Origin: Pedobacter foliorum
Lineage (GTDB): Bacteria; Bacteroidota; Bacteroidia; Sphingobacteriales; Sphingobacteriaceae
Assembly (NCBI RefSeq): GCF_013266735.1
Contig: NZ_JABSNU010000015.1
Coordinates: 47,717-111,716 of the forward strand
Reading direction: 5' to 3'
DNA length: 64,000 bases
The notes under the pieces are model-generated. The model saw nothing but the letters and a program-made list of their open reading frames with translations, was not told the DNA's origin and did no database searches. Numbering within the stretch: the stretch's first letter is position 1; every line of letters begins with the position of its first letter. Shown piece after piece: positions 24,640-33,743 of this stretch. Both the position numbers and the translations under genes were made by a program.

Positions 24640-25806
24640 ATGAAAACAAAGATCCAATCTATTTACTTTTTATTACCAATTTTATTTATCATTAGTTCTT
24701 GTGGAAGTAATGATAAGAAAAAGGATGCCGGAGCTGCAAATCAGGTACAGGCCTACCCTGTTGTTGCATTAGCAGCTCAATCTACCACTCTTGAAACAGA
24801 TTATCCTGCTACAATTGAAGGCATCCAAAATGTAGACATCAGACCAAAAGTTGATGGCTTTATTGAAAAAATTTACGTTGATGAAGGTGCAGTAGTAAAG
24901 AAAGGCCAACAGCTTTTTAGTATTAATGCTCCACAATATGAACAATTGGTTAGAACTGCAGCCGCAGCAATCAGCAGTGCTGAAGCGGATGTAAATGCTG
25001 CCGAATTGCAAGTAAACAAAACAAAACCGCTAGTAGAAAAGGACATCATTAGCAAGTATGACCTCGACGCAGCGCAACTTACTCTTCAAAGTAGAAAAGC
25101 GGCATTGGCACAAGCTAAAGCAGAACTGGTTAATGCGAAAGTAAACCTTGGTTACACTACAATTACTAGCCCTGTTGATGGTGTAATTGGCAGTATTCCT
25201 TTTAAAACTGGTAGTTTGGTAAGCGGCACTAGTGCTCAACCACTAACTACAGTATCAAACATTTCAAAGGTTTATGCCTATTTCTCTTTAAATGAGAAGC
25301 AGCTTTTAGATTTTTCAAGAAACTTTAAAGGTGCAACTCTTGAAGCTCAGATGAAAAATATTCCGGCTGTATCATTAGTATTAGCAGATGGAAGCGCATA
25401 TGCTGAGAATGGAAAAATTGAGTCAATTAATGGCTTAATAAACACTAACACAGGATCAGCAAGCTTGAGAGCTACATTTTCAAACCCGAGTAAACTTCTG
25501 AGAAGCGGTGCTAGCGCATCAGTACGAATCCCTCAACATCTGGAGAATGTAATTCTTATCCCTCAAAAATCTACTACAGATTTGCAAGGTAAAAAGTTTG
25601 TATTTGTTGTTGATGCAAAAGGAATCATCAAAAACACTGAAATCGAGATCATGGAAATTGCAAAAGGTAATTTCTATGTAGTAACCAAAGGTCTTAACGC
25701 CGGAGATAAGATTGTCCTCGAAGGTTTCCAATCATTAAAAGATGGTGGGGAGATTAAACCGGAAGAGAAAAGTGCAGATTCAGTATTCGCTGATCTTAAA
25801 AAATAA
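24640..25806 (+). CDS. RND efflux periplasmic adaptor (MFP), lipoprotein
   Basis: A 388-residue AcrA/MexA-type membrane-fusion protein. The lipoprotein signal is LLPILFIISSCGS (Cys near residue 21). The lipoyl half (DIRPKVDGFIEKIYVDEGAVVKKGQQLF), an alpha-hairpin rich in Ala and Lys (AAAAISSAEADVNAAELQVN), the second lipoyl half (LGYTTITSPVDGVIGSIPFKTGSLVSG) and the beta-barrel follow in the normal order. It links the inner-membrane pump encoded 45 nt downstream to the outer-membrane factor further on. Together they form a tripartite drug/solvent-type efflux system. Confidence 0.93.
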   Translation: MKTKIQSIYFLLPILFIISSCGSNDKKKDAGAANQVQAYPVVALAAQSTTLETDYPATIEGIQNVDIRPKVDGFIEKIYVDEGAVVKKGQQLFSINAPQYEQLVRTAAAAISSAEADVNAAELQVNKTKPLVEKDIISKYDLDAAQLTLQSRKAALAQAKAELVNAKVNLGYTTITSPVDGVIGSIPFKTGSLVSGTSAQPLTTVSNISKVYAYFSLNEKQLLDFSRNFKGATLEAQMKNIPAVSLVLADGSAYAENGKIESINGLINTNTGSASLRATFSNPSKLLRSGASASVRIPQHLENVILIPQKSTTDLQGKKFVFVVDAKGIIKNTEIEIMEIAKGNFYVVTKGLNAGDKIVLEGFQSLKDGGEIKPEEKSADSVFADLKK

Positions 25807-25851
25807 ATAACAGTTTATCCAATCCGACAATAGTCGGTTGAAACAGAATAT

Positions 25852-28800
25852 ATGTTTAAGAAATTTATAGAGAGACCTGTTCTATCAACAGTTATATCAA
25901 TTATAATTGTAATATTAGGGGTACTGGGTTTAATTACTTTACCTGTATCTCAATATCCAGAAATTGCCCCACCAACTGTCCAGGTATCTGCTTCCTATCA
26001 GGGCGCTAATGCTGACGTTGTAATGAACAGTGTTGTTGTTCCACTAGAAGAACAAATTAACGGTGTTGAGGATATGACTTACATGACCTCAACAGCTAGT
26101 AATGATGGTACTGCTACAATTACTGTAAACTTTAAACTGGGTACAAATCCGGATCTTGCAGCAGTAAACGTTCAGAATCGTGTATCAAGGGCAACTAGTT
26201 TGTTACCAGCAGAAGTTACACGCTCCGGAGTAATTACAGCAAAGAAGCAAGCAAGTAACGTTTTGATATTTGGTATTTATAGTGATAATCCATCCTATGA
26301 CCAAACTTTCCTTCAAAACTACTCCAATATCAATTTGATCCCTCAAATTAAGCGTATCAATGGAGTTGGTGATGCCACTGCTTTTGGTTTAATGGATTAT
26401 ACCATGCGTATCTGGCTCAAACCAGAGATAATGGCAACTTATGGTTTAGTACCAAATGACATTAACGTAGCCCTTGCAGAACAAAACGTTGAGGCAGCGC
26501 CAGGCCAGTTTGGAGAGCAGGGTAACCAATCTTTCCAATACACTCTAAAATATTCAGGACGCTTAAAAAATGAAAGCGAGTTTAGTAATATCATTATCAG
26601 AACTGCGGCTAATGGCCAGGTTCTACGACTTAAAGATATTGCCCGAATTGAATTGGGAGCTCAAAGTTATGCCAGTTCTGTACGTTTTGATGGTAAACCT
26701 GCATTAGGTATCGCCATAAATCAAACCGCTGGATCTAATGCAAAAGATGTTATTGAAGGTGCAATAAAGGTTTTGGATGACGCATCAGTTAATTTCCCTA
26801 AAGGTGTTCATTATGCACCACTTGTAAACGTTAATGATTTCCTTGATGCATCAATTGAAAAAGTAATACATACGCTGGTTGAAGCATTTATACTTGTATT
26901 TTTAGTTGTATTTATATTCCTTCAGGATTTCCGTTCAACTTTAATTCCTGCAATTAGTGTTCCGGTAGCTATTATTGGTACATTCTTTTTCTTAAACCTT
27001 TTTGGTTTTACTATAAACTTGTTAACGCTATTTGCTCTCGTACTAGCCATTGGTATTGTTGTTGATGATGCGATTGTGGTAGTTGAAGCCGTGCACGCCA
27101 AGCTCGACCATGGCTATAAATCAGCAAAGAAAGCTACCATCGATGCCATGGAAGATATTACAGGTGCAATTATATCCATTACCTTGGTTATGGCTGCTGT
27201 ATTTATTCCTGTAAGTTTTATTCAGGGCTCTTCGGGTGTATTCTATAAGCAATTTGGTTTAACACTAGCTATTGCCATCATACTATCAGCAATTAATGCA
27301 TTAACATTAAGTCCAGCTCTTTGTGCGCTGTTCTTAAAACCGCATGAAGAAGATCATGATAAGAAGAAAAGCTTCCTGCAAAAATTCTATGTAGGATTTA
27401 ATACATCATTTGACATGATGACCAACAGATACAAGAGATCTGTTAAATTTCTTGCAAGGAGGAAATGGATTGCTGGTTTAGGAATAGCTGTTTTCACCGT
27501 TGTTTTAGTTTGGACAATGAATACCACTCCAAAAGGATTTGTTCCTAATGAGGATTTGGGCACCATTATGTCTGATATTTCGTTGCCAGCTTCTACATCG
27601 CAAGAGCGCACTAATGAGGTTATTGCACAAATTGATAGTATTGTACATTCTATTCCAGAGGTTAAAAACTCAATTAGAGTAGTTGGTAGAAGTATGATCA
27701 GTGGATCAGGTAGTTCTTATGGCATGGTAATTTCACGACTTAAACCATGGAATGAAAGAACCCGTGATGTGAAACAGATTATCGGTGAATTATTTGGTAA
27801 AACTGCAGGTATCAAAGGTGCCAAAGTTATTTTCTTTGCTCCACCGACAATACAGGGTTTTGGTACAAGTGGTGGTTTTGAGTTCCAATTACAAGATAAA
27901 ACAGGTGGAGATATTAATAAGTTTAATGCTGTAGGGAACGAGTTTTTAGCTGCGCTTAGTAAACGACCTGAAATTCAATATGCGTCTACATCTTTTAATC
28001 CAAACTTCCCACAATACCAAATTGATGTGAATGTTGCCACTGTAAAACAAGCGGGGCTAACTGTTACTGATGTTTTAAGTGTTTTACAAGGTTATTATGG
28101 TGGTGTTTATGCATCAAACTTTAATAAATACGGAAAGCAATACCGCGTAATGTTCCAGGCTGATGCTCAATACAGAGCAAACCAGGCTAGTTTAAATAAC
28201 ATATATGTAAGAAATGCGAGTGGAAAAATGGCACCTGTAAGTGAGTTCATAACCTTAACAAAGGTTTACGGCCCTCAGGCAATTTCCCGTTTTAACTTGT
28301 TTACCTCTATTGCAGTAACCGGAAATCCAAATAATGGATACAGCTCTGGTGATGCATTGAAAGCAGTACAAGAAGAAGCTGCAATACACTTGCCGGTTGG
28401 TTATGGTTACGAATTCTCAGGTTTATCTCGCGAGGAGATGTCGAGCGGTAGTCAAACCATTTTTATATTCCTGCTTTGCGTTGTGTTTGTTTACTTCTTG
28501 CTTTGTGCTCAATACGAGAGTTACATATTACCACTAGCAGTTCTAATCTCTCTTCCTATTGGATTGGCAGGTGTATTTATTTTTGATAAGATCTTCGGAA
28601 TCGACAACAATATTTATACTCAAATTACCCTAATCATGCTTGTGGGGCTACTCGCAAAAAATGCAATTTTGATTGTCGAGTTTGCAGTAGACAGGAGAAG
28701 AAAAGGGATGAGCATTGTAAATTCCGCTATTAACGGAGCAACTGCACGTCTACGACCTATTTTAATGACTTCGTTTGCCTTTATCCTTGGGTTATTACCT

Positions 28801-29028
28801 TTAATGCTATCAACAGGAGTTGGTGCTGCAGGTAATAAATCTATTGGTACAGGTGCTGTCGGTGGTATGCTTATAGGAACGATATTTGGAATATTTGTTA
28901 TCCCTGCATTATTTATCATTTTCCAGACTCTACAAGAAAAGGTAAGCAACAAATCTCCTTTTGAGGAGGGTATTGTTAAAGAACAAGGAGAACTTGATTT
29001 CCCGGCAATAGATACCCGTGAACACTAA
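25852..29028 (+). CDS. RND efflux pump, HAE1 (AcrB) family
   Basis: A 1058-residue proton-driven inner-membrane pump, a normal AcrB-like length. The N-terminus (FKKFIERPVLSTVISIIIVILGVLGL) starts the first membrane helix; the large periplasmic porter loops follow TM1 and TM7. The proton-relay aspartates are in GIVVDDAIVVVEAV (TM4), and the TM10 lysine is in GLLAKNAILIVEFA. Motif PVSQYPEIAPPTVQVSASYQGA matches the hydrophobe/amphiphile exporter subfamily. Substrates cannot be read from sequence. It lies 45 nt after the adaptor gene and 10 nt before the outer-membrane factor. Confidence 0.96.
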   Translation: MFKKFIERPVLSTVISIIIVILGVLGLITLPVSQYPEIAPPTVQVSASYQGANADVVMNSVVVPLEEQINGVEDMTYMTSTASNDGTATITVNFKLGTNPDLAAVNVQNRVSRATSLLPAEVTRSGVITAKKQASNVLIFGIYSDNPSYDQTFLQNYSNINLIPQIKRINGVGDATAFGLMDYTMRIWLKPEIMATYGLVPNDINVALAEQNVEAAPGQFGEQGNQSFQYTLKYSGRLKNESEFSNIIIRTAANGQVLRLKDIARIELGAQSYASSVRFDGKPALGIAINQTAGSNAKDVIEGAIKVLDDASVNFPKGVHYAPLVNVNDFLDASIEKVIHTLVEAFILVFLVVFIFLQDFRSTLIPAISVPVAIIGTFFFLNLFGFTINLLTLFALVLAIGIVVDDAIVVVEAVHAKLDHGYKSAKKATIDAMEDITGAIISITLVMAAVFIPVSFIQGSSGVFYKQFGLTLAIAIILSAINALTLSPALCALFLKPHEEDHDKKKSFLQKFYVGFNTSFDMMTNRYKRSVKFLARRKWIAGLGIAVFTVVLVWTMNTTPKGFVPNEDLGTIMSDISLPASTSQERTNEVIAQIDSIVHSIPEVKNSIRVVGRSMISGSGSSYGMVISRLKPWNERTRDVKQIIGELFGKTAGIKGAKVIFFAPPTIQGFGTSGGFEFQLQDKTGGDINKFNAVGNEFLAALSKRPEIQYASTSFNPNFPQYQIDVNVATVKQAGLTVTDVLSVLQGYYGGVYASNFNKYGKQYRVMFQADAQYRANQASLNNIYVRNASGKMAPVSEFITLTKVYGPQAISRFNLFTSIAVTGNPNNGYSSGDALKAVQEEAAIHLPVGYGYEFSGLSREEMSSGSQTIFIFLLCVVFVYFLLCAQYESYILPLAVLISLPIGLAGVFIFDKIFGIDNNIYTQITLIMLVGLLAKNAILIVEFAVDRRRKGMSIVNSAINGATARLRPILMTSFAFILGLLPLMLSTGVGAAGNKSIGTGAVGGMLIGTIFGIFVIPALFIIFQTLQEKVSNKSPFEEGIVKEQGELDFPAIDTREH

Positions 29029-29038
29029 AATTAATCAC

Positions 29039-30439
29039 ATGAACTTTAGATATAAATCTTATATAATCATCGGTTTTGCTACACTCTGTTTAACTGCCTG
29101 CGTAACTAAAAAATACGAACGCCCGGCGTTAAACAGTAATGATCTTTACCGTGACAACACTGGTACCGATACAGCTACTATTGCCAATTTACCTTGGAAA
29201 ACTTTATTCGCTGATGCTACTTTACAAACTTTAATTCAACAAGGCCTGGATGAAAACCTTGATTTAAAGCAGGCGATAGAGCGTATTAAAATTGCTGAAG
29301 CTGCACTAAGACTAAGTAAAGCAGCTTTTTTACCAAGCTTAAGTACTGATCTATCTGTAACAGATACTAAACAATCAAGAGCTGCTTTAAACTTCCCTCC
29401 CGGAATAAATATCAATACCGAGACTCAAACATACAAGGCTCAATTGAGTACAAGTTGGGAAGCGGATATCTGGGGTAAACTTAGCAGTGCTAAAAGATCG
29501 GCATATGCTTCGCTACTACAAACAGATGCTGCAAAAAGGGCCGTGCAAACGCAACTTATAGCCAACATTGCCAATACTTATTACAACTTACTTGCATTGG
29601 ATAAGCAACTAGCTATTACTGAGCAAACTGTAAAAATAAGGGAAACAGATGTTGAGACTATGAAATCTTTAAAAGAAGGGGCAATAGTTAATGGTGCTGC
29701 TGTTGTACAAAGTGAGGCAAACTTATATGCAGCGCAAGTAACCATTCCGGATCTTAAAAAAGGGATAAAAGAAACAGAAAATGCACTTAGTATTCTTTTA
29801 GGAAAAGGACCTGGCAGCATTACCCGTACTACTTTAGATGAGCAACAACCGTTTAATAATTTGCAAGCCGGTGTATCTTCACAACTGTTGCAAAACAGAC
29901 CAGATGTGCAGTCCGCAGAATTTGCATTCAGAGCTGCATTTGAAAATACAAACACGGCAAAAACATACTTCTACCCTGCTCTAACTTTAACTGCCAACGG
30001 AGGATTATCAACTCTTGATCTTAAAAACTTCTTTGATCAGTCTATATTTTACAACTTAATTGGAGGTATTACACAGCCAATTTTTAATAAAGGGCAAAAT
30101 AAAGCAAGGTTAAAAACTGCCCAGGCTCAACAACAACAAGCGTTTTACGGCTTTCAGCAAACGTTGTTAACTAGTGGACAAGAAGTTTCGAATGCTTTAT
30201 TTGCATACCAAACAGCATCTGAAAAAGAAACAACAAGAGCAAAGCAAATTGCATCGCTTACTAAAGCTGTAGATTACACAAAAGAATTACTCCGTTATAG
30301 CTCTGCAACTAACTATACCGATGTTCTAACTTCTGAACAGAGTTTATTGGCAGCACAGTTAAATAGTACAAATGACAGACTTCAAAAACTTCAATCAATT
30401 GTTAATTTATACAGGGCCCTAGGTGGCGGTTGGAAATAG
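29039..30439 (+). CDS. Outer-membrane efflux factor, NodT/TolC family
   Basis: A 466-residue OprM-like channel. The ATG at 29039 is chosen; an in-frame GTG at 29018 overlaps the pump gene. The lipoprotein signal is GFATLCLTACVTK. Two internally similar outer-membrane efflux domains follow: DLKQAIERIKIAEAALRLSKAAFLPSLS and VQSAEFAFRAAFENTNTAKTYFYPALTLTANGG. The RYSSATNYTDVLTSEQSLLAAQL and final LYRALGGGWK segments are family signatures. It completes the tripartite pump with the two upstream genes. A terminator follows. Confidence 0.94.
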   Translation: MNFRYKSYIIIGFATLCLTACVTKKYERPALNSNDLYRDNTGTDTATIANLPWKTLFADATLQTLIQQGLDENLDLKQAIERIKIAEAALRLSKAAFLPSLSTDLSVTDTKQSRAALNFPPGININTETQTYKAQLSTSWEADIWGKLSSAKRSAYASLLQTDAAKRAVQTQLIANIANTYYNLLALDKQLAITEQTVKIRETDVETMKSLKEGAIVNGAAVVQSEANLYAAQVTIPDLKKGIKETENALSILLGKGPGSITRTTLDEQQPFNNLQAGVSSQLLQNRPDVQSAEFAFRAAFENTNTAKTYFYPALTLTANGGLSTLDLKNFFDQSIFYNLIGGITQPIFNKGQNKARLKTAQAQQQQAFYGFQQTLLTSGQEVSNALFAYQTASEKETTRAKQIASLTKAVDYTKELLRYSSATNYTDVLTSEQSLLAAQLNSTNDRLQKLQSIVNLYRALGGGWK

Positions 30440-30463
30440 CAATCAAATTGATTAATATTACAG

Positions 30464-30513
30464 AAACCTGCATGGGTTTATTATTTTAGAATAATATACT
30501 CATGCAGGTTTTT
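30464..30513 (+). terminator. Terminator after the efflux operon
   Basis: An 11-bp perfect stem (AAACCTGCATG at 30464-30474 with its complement at 30501-30511) encloses a 26-nt AT-rich loop and is followed by a short T-run. It separates the pump genes from the two-component genes that start at 30529, though read-through is possible. Confidence 0.7.
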
Positions 30514-30528
30514 AGCGTTTAGATTCTG

Positions 30529-31206
30529 ATGAAAATACTGATTGTTGAAGACGAAAAGACACTAGCACTGGAAATGGCTGAATTTCTGGGTAAGGAAGGA
30601 TACACAATTGAACACGCCTGGAAAAAGTCCACGGCTGAAGAAAAGATTTTTGTAAACTCTTACGATTTTATTCTACTCGATTTAGGCTTACCAGGTGGCG
30701 ATGGTTTTGAACTATTACATCAATTAAAACAAATTGGTGGCCGTGACGATGCTGTGATCATATTAACTGCCCGAGGTGATGTTGATGACCGAATTAAAGG
30801 TTTAGAGGCTGGCGCCGATGACTATTTGGCAAAACCCTTCTCTTTAACAGAGCTATTAGCGAGAATGCATGCCATTATCAGACGCAAGCATAAACTTGAA
30901 ATGAACGAGATAAATGTCCACAAGTTTACTTTAGACATCAAAAATCATAAAGTTTGTTTCAATGGAGAAAAAGTTAATTTGACAAATAAGGAATTTGAAA
31001 TTTTCAACTATCTGGTATTAAACAAAAACAGGGTAATTTCTAGAGTAAACTTGACAGAACATGTTTGGGGAGATATTCTTGAAATCAATTCAGACTCAAA
31101 CTTTGTTGACGTACATGTTAAAAACCTACGTAAAAAACTATCTGCATTTGCTCAAATAGAATGGTTTGAAACCGTGAGAAGTATTGGCTACAGAATCAAC
31201 TTGTAA
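30529..31206 (+). CDS. Response regulator, OmpR/PhoB family
   Basis: A 225-residue regulator. The receiver domain holds the acidic pair (VEDEK, residues 6-7), the phosphorylated Asp in FILLDLGLPGGDGF, the Thr in ILTARGDVDD and the Lys in LAKPFSLTELL. The C-terminal winged helix is of the OmpR/PhoB type (LTNKEFEIFNYLVLNKNRVISRVNLTEHVWG, then VDVHVKNLRKKL and RSIGYRINL). The kinase gene starts 21 nt downstream. It directly follows the efflux operon and precedes a small exported protein, both plausible targets. Confidence 0.95.
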   Translation: MKILIVEDEKTLALEMAEFLGKEGYTIEHAWKKSTAEEKIFVNSYDFILLDLGLPGGDGFELLHQLKQIGGRDDAVIILTARGDVDDRIKGLEAGADDYLAKPFSLTELLARMHAIIRRKHKLEMNEINVHKFTLDIKNHKVCFNGEKVNLTNKEFEIFNYLVLNKNRVISRVNLTEHVWGDILEINSDSNFVDVHVKNLRKKLSAFAQIEWFETVRSIGYRINL

Positions 31207-31227
31207 TTTCATTCAAGCAATTCAATT

Positions 31228-32541
31228 ATGAAATTACAATTTAAACTTGCTTTATATAACACACTAACCAAGGTAGCAATTATCACCTTTCTAGGTCTAT
31301 TGATCCTGGTATCCATAAATCACATTTCGATAAAGCACCTTCAGCAACGGTTAGTTCAAAAGAAAGCCAAATTTATTTCAAACCTTTCCACTGTTGAGAT
31401 TAATGATTTACTTACCCAGCAAAGAACCTTTACTGATTACAACTTACTTAAGGAAGAATACATTATTCTAAAAGAGGTTAAAAAAAATAACAAACCTCTT
31501 AAAAACCATTTTAGTCAAGAAGTTCGCAGTATTGAAGATATTGAGCAGGAGTATCAGATATTAACTACTGATCTGATGTTTGAAGGGAAGAGATACCAAC
31601 TTGAATTAGGTGAAACTATGGCTGCAGTATCTCAATTGGAGCATACTATTTCGGTCTTTACATTTGTCATATTACTGGCAGCTGTTATCCTAACTTTAAT
31701 AACCGACCTTGCTTTCACACAATTTTTATTAGCACCTTTTTATCAGATAATTGATCAAAAATTAAACCGTGTAAATGATCCGATCAACTTCAACTATAAA
31801 CCTGTAAAAACCTCAACTGAGGATTTCAAAATATTGGATAAAAGCATCAGTATTTTAATGAATAAGATTGCTACTCTTTTTCTCACGGAAAAGGAATTTA
31901 TAGCCAATGTATCTCATGAATTACTTACACCCATCTCTATTTTAAGCACCCGATTAGAGAATTTGCTCAATGATGAGAAATTAACTCAGGAAGGTGAGAA
32001 TAAATTATTTGCATGTTTAAAAACATTAAGTCGTTTAAAATCTATCATAAATAGTTTGCTTTTAATCTCTAAGGTTGAAAACAATCAGTTTAACAAACCG
32101 GATAAGATTTCAATAAAAGAAACAGTAACCGAAGTGTATGAAGAATTAGAGCATCGATTACTTATGAAGAAGTTGGTACTAAGCATTAATCTTCCTGAAG
32201 ATTATACTTTTACGGGTAACCGTTCATTACTCCATACTTTGATAAGTAATTTAGTTAGCAATGCCATTAAATATAATGTTCAGTCTGGTCGGATAAACAT
32301 CTACGGTAGTAATAAACCCGATGGCTTTCATCTTTACATTGCCGATACTGGCCAGGGAATGAGTTCTGAGGAAGTTGAAAATGCTTTTATCCGTTTCGAA
32401 AAATTTCAGTCTAAAAAGGAGGATAGCTATGGACTCGGTCTGGCTATAGCCAAAAGTATTGCGGCTTTTCATCAGATTGTTGTGGGCATCAAATCAGAAA
32501 AAGACAAGGGTACTACTGTTGAGATTACCTTCCCTTTTTAG
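31228..32541 (+). CDS. Membrane sensor histidine kinase
   Basis: A 437-residue kinase paired with the regulator just upstream. Two membrane helices (residues ~13-30 and ~143-170) enclose a ~110-residue periplasmic sensor of no recognised family. I see no clear HAMP domain; the linker after TM2 is short and leads into the dimerisation helix with the phosphorylated His in FIANVSHELLTPISIL. The ATP-binding part has SNLVSNAIKYN (N box), ADTGQGMS (G1) and YGLGLAIAKSI (G2). Note LLTPIS in place of the usual LRTPLS. The sensed signal is unknown. Confidence 0.93.
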   Translation: MKLQFKLALYNTLTKVAIITFLGLLILVSINHISIKHLQQRLVQKKAKFISNLSTVEINDLLTQQRTFTDYNLLKEEYIILKEVKKNNKPLKNHFSQEVRSIEDIEQEYQILTTDLMFEGKRYQLELGETMAAVSQLEHTISVFTFVILLAAVILTLITDLAFTQFLLAPFYQIIDQKLNRVNDPINFNYKPVKTSTEDFKILDKSISILMNKIATLFLTEKEFIANVSHELLTPISILSTRLENLLNDEKLTQEGENKLFACLKTLSRLKSIINSLLLISKVENNQFNKPDKISIKETVTEVYEELEHRLLMKKLVLSINLPEDYTFTGNRSLLHTLISNLVSNAIKYNVQSGRINIYGSNKPDGFHLYIADTGQGMSSEEVENAFIRFEKFQSKKEDSYGLGLAIAKSIAAFHQIVVGIKSEKDKGTTVEITFPF

Positions 32542-32550
32542 CGACCTTCC

Positions 32551-32569
32551 ATCTTCATTAAATCTTCAT
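32551..32569 (+). promoter_or_regulatory. Tandem 11-nt-spaced repeats, possible response-regulator site
   Basis: ATCTTCAT occurs at 32551-32558 and again at 32562-32569, a spacing of 11 nt, the arrangement bound by OmpR/PhoB-family dimers. It lies about 50-70 nt upstream of the small exported protein gene and immediately after the kinase gene, which suggests feedback or direct control by the neighbouring regulator (inference). Confidence 0.45.
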
Positions 32570-32618
32570 GTTTACTTTGCAACTTTGATCTAACAATTAA
32601 CACAAAATAATTTTAGAC

Positions 32619-32822
32619 ATGAAAAGAACAATCTTAGCGTTAGCATTAGTTGCAACAACTTTTGGCGCATTTGCACAAACTCCTGCTGCTCAAAAACCAG
32701 CTACTCCAACAACTGCAGCTGCCCAAAAACCAGTAGCTCACAAAACAGTTTCACATAAAAAAGCTACAGTTAAAAAAACCACTACAGTTGTTGCTCCAAA
32801 ACCAGCTGAAAATAAAAAATAA
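32619..32822 (+). CDS. Small exported Ala/Lys/Thr-rich basic protein
   Basis: A 67-residue protein with a clear signal peptide (TILALALVATTFGAFAQ, cleaved near residue 20). The mature ~47 residues are low-complexity and strongly basic: alternating QKPA, KTVSHKK, TVKKTT and APKP units, without hydrophobic core, cysteines or predicted fold. Similar small Ala/Lys-rich exported proteins follow stress-type genes in other Bacteroidota, but no function is known to me. It has its own terminator and sits after the two-component genes with a possible regulator site upstream, so it may be a target of that system. Confidence 0.65.
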   Translation: MKRTILALALVATTFGAFAQTPAAQKPATPTTAAAQKPVAHKTVSHKKATVKKTTTVVAPKPAENKK

Positions 32823-32852
32823 GGCAAATAATTAGGTTCAATAGTTTTGTCT

Positions 32853-32885
32853 AACCGTCTGTTTTATTAACAGGCGGTTTTTTTC
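32853..32885 (+). terminator. Terminator of the small exported protein gene
   Basis: An 11-bp stem with one G-U pair (32853-32863 and 32869-32879, 5-nt loop) is followed by T-rich sequence. It also lies just past the end of the convergent sigma-factor gene. Confidence 0.8.
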
Positions 32886-32888
32886 TAT

Positions 32889-33743
32889 TTAAAACCTAAG
32901 ATCAGGATTGCCCTTTAGATAAACTCGTAAAATTATCAATGCCTCATCCTTTAATTGTCGCACTCGCTCCTTACTGCGATTAAAAAGTACTGATATATCA
33001 TCCAAAGTTCGCGCAGTTTGCCCTATTCCAAAAAACATTTTTAATATCATCTCTTGTCTAAAAGGTAATATCTTAAGGGTTTTATCTAAATCAATATTAA
33101 AAGATTCAAGCATTAAAGAGGCATCAGCAGTGGGCGAATTCTCATCAGCTATAGTGTCAATTAAAGTGTAACCTGTTTCATCATTCGTCACCATATCTAA
33201 AGAATAGGTCTTCTGAGAACTTAAAATACAATCGGCTATTTTCTCTGCCGAAAGTCCTGTTTCTTCACTAAGTTCCTGATAAGTTGGTAATCTTTCATTC
33301 TTTTGCTCAATGGCATTACTGGCCTTATTAATATTCAACAGGTTTAATATTTTATTCCCGGGCAGTCTTACTATGCGGTTACTTTCCTGTAAATATTTCC
33401 AGATATTTTGGCGAATCCACCAAACGGCATAGGAAATAAATCTAAAGCCTCTGGTTTCATCAAATCTTTCAGCAGCATATACAAGTCCTATATTTCCAGC
33501 ACTAATTAAATCGGTTAGTGGAAGTCCTTTGCCTTGAAACGTCTTTGCTATGGAAACCACAAAACGAAGATTTGCCCTAATCAATTTATCTCTGGCTCCT
33601 TCAGTATTTTCTCTAATTTTTTTCGCAAGCTCCCCTTCCTCATCCAGGCCAATCAAAGGAATTTTATTTATATCATTCAGATATAACGATAGCTCTCCTG
33701 AATCCCTGTTTAAAATAGACTGGGTGATCATTAGTCGTCTCAT
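32889..33743 (-). CDS. Sigma-70 family RNA polymerase sigma factor (RpoD paralog)
   Basis: A 284-residue sigma factor of the short Bacteroidota RpoD type. Region 1.2 begins RQ-like MRRLMITQSILNRDSGELSLYL; region 2 has RANLRFVVSIA, LISAGNIGLVYAAERFDETRGFRF and SYAVWWIRQNIWKYLQESNRIVRLP; region 3 is ERLPTYQELSEETGLSAEKI; region 4 has the HTH RTLDDISVLFNRSKERVRQLKDEAL. Compared with primary sigma, as I recall it, the sequence is diverged (QGKGLPLTDLISAGNIG instead of QNQGLSLPDLINEGNLG), so it is probably an alternative group-2 factor. Its ATG overlaps the stop of the serC-like gene by 4 nt (ATGA). Confidence 0.88.
   Translation of the reverse strand: MRRLMITQSILNRDSGELSLYLNDINKIPLIGLDEEGELAKKIRENTEGARDKLIRANLRFVVSIAKTFQGKGLPLTDLISAGNIGLVYAAERFDETRGFRFISYAVWWIRQNIWKYLQESNRIVRLPGNKILNLLNINKASNAIEQKNERLPTYQELSEETGLSAEKIADCILSSQKTYSLDMVTNDETGYTLIDTIADENSPTADASLMLESFNIDLDKTLKILPFRQEMILKMFFGIGQTARTLDDISVLFNRSKERVRQLKDEALIILRVYLKGNPDLRF

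Noticed and set aside
28620..28952. Open frame antisense to the RND pump gene (about 110 residues)
   Set aside because: It mirrors the codon pattern of the pump gene, has no recognisable domain and no promoter or spacing that supports a gene.
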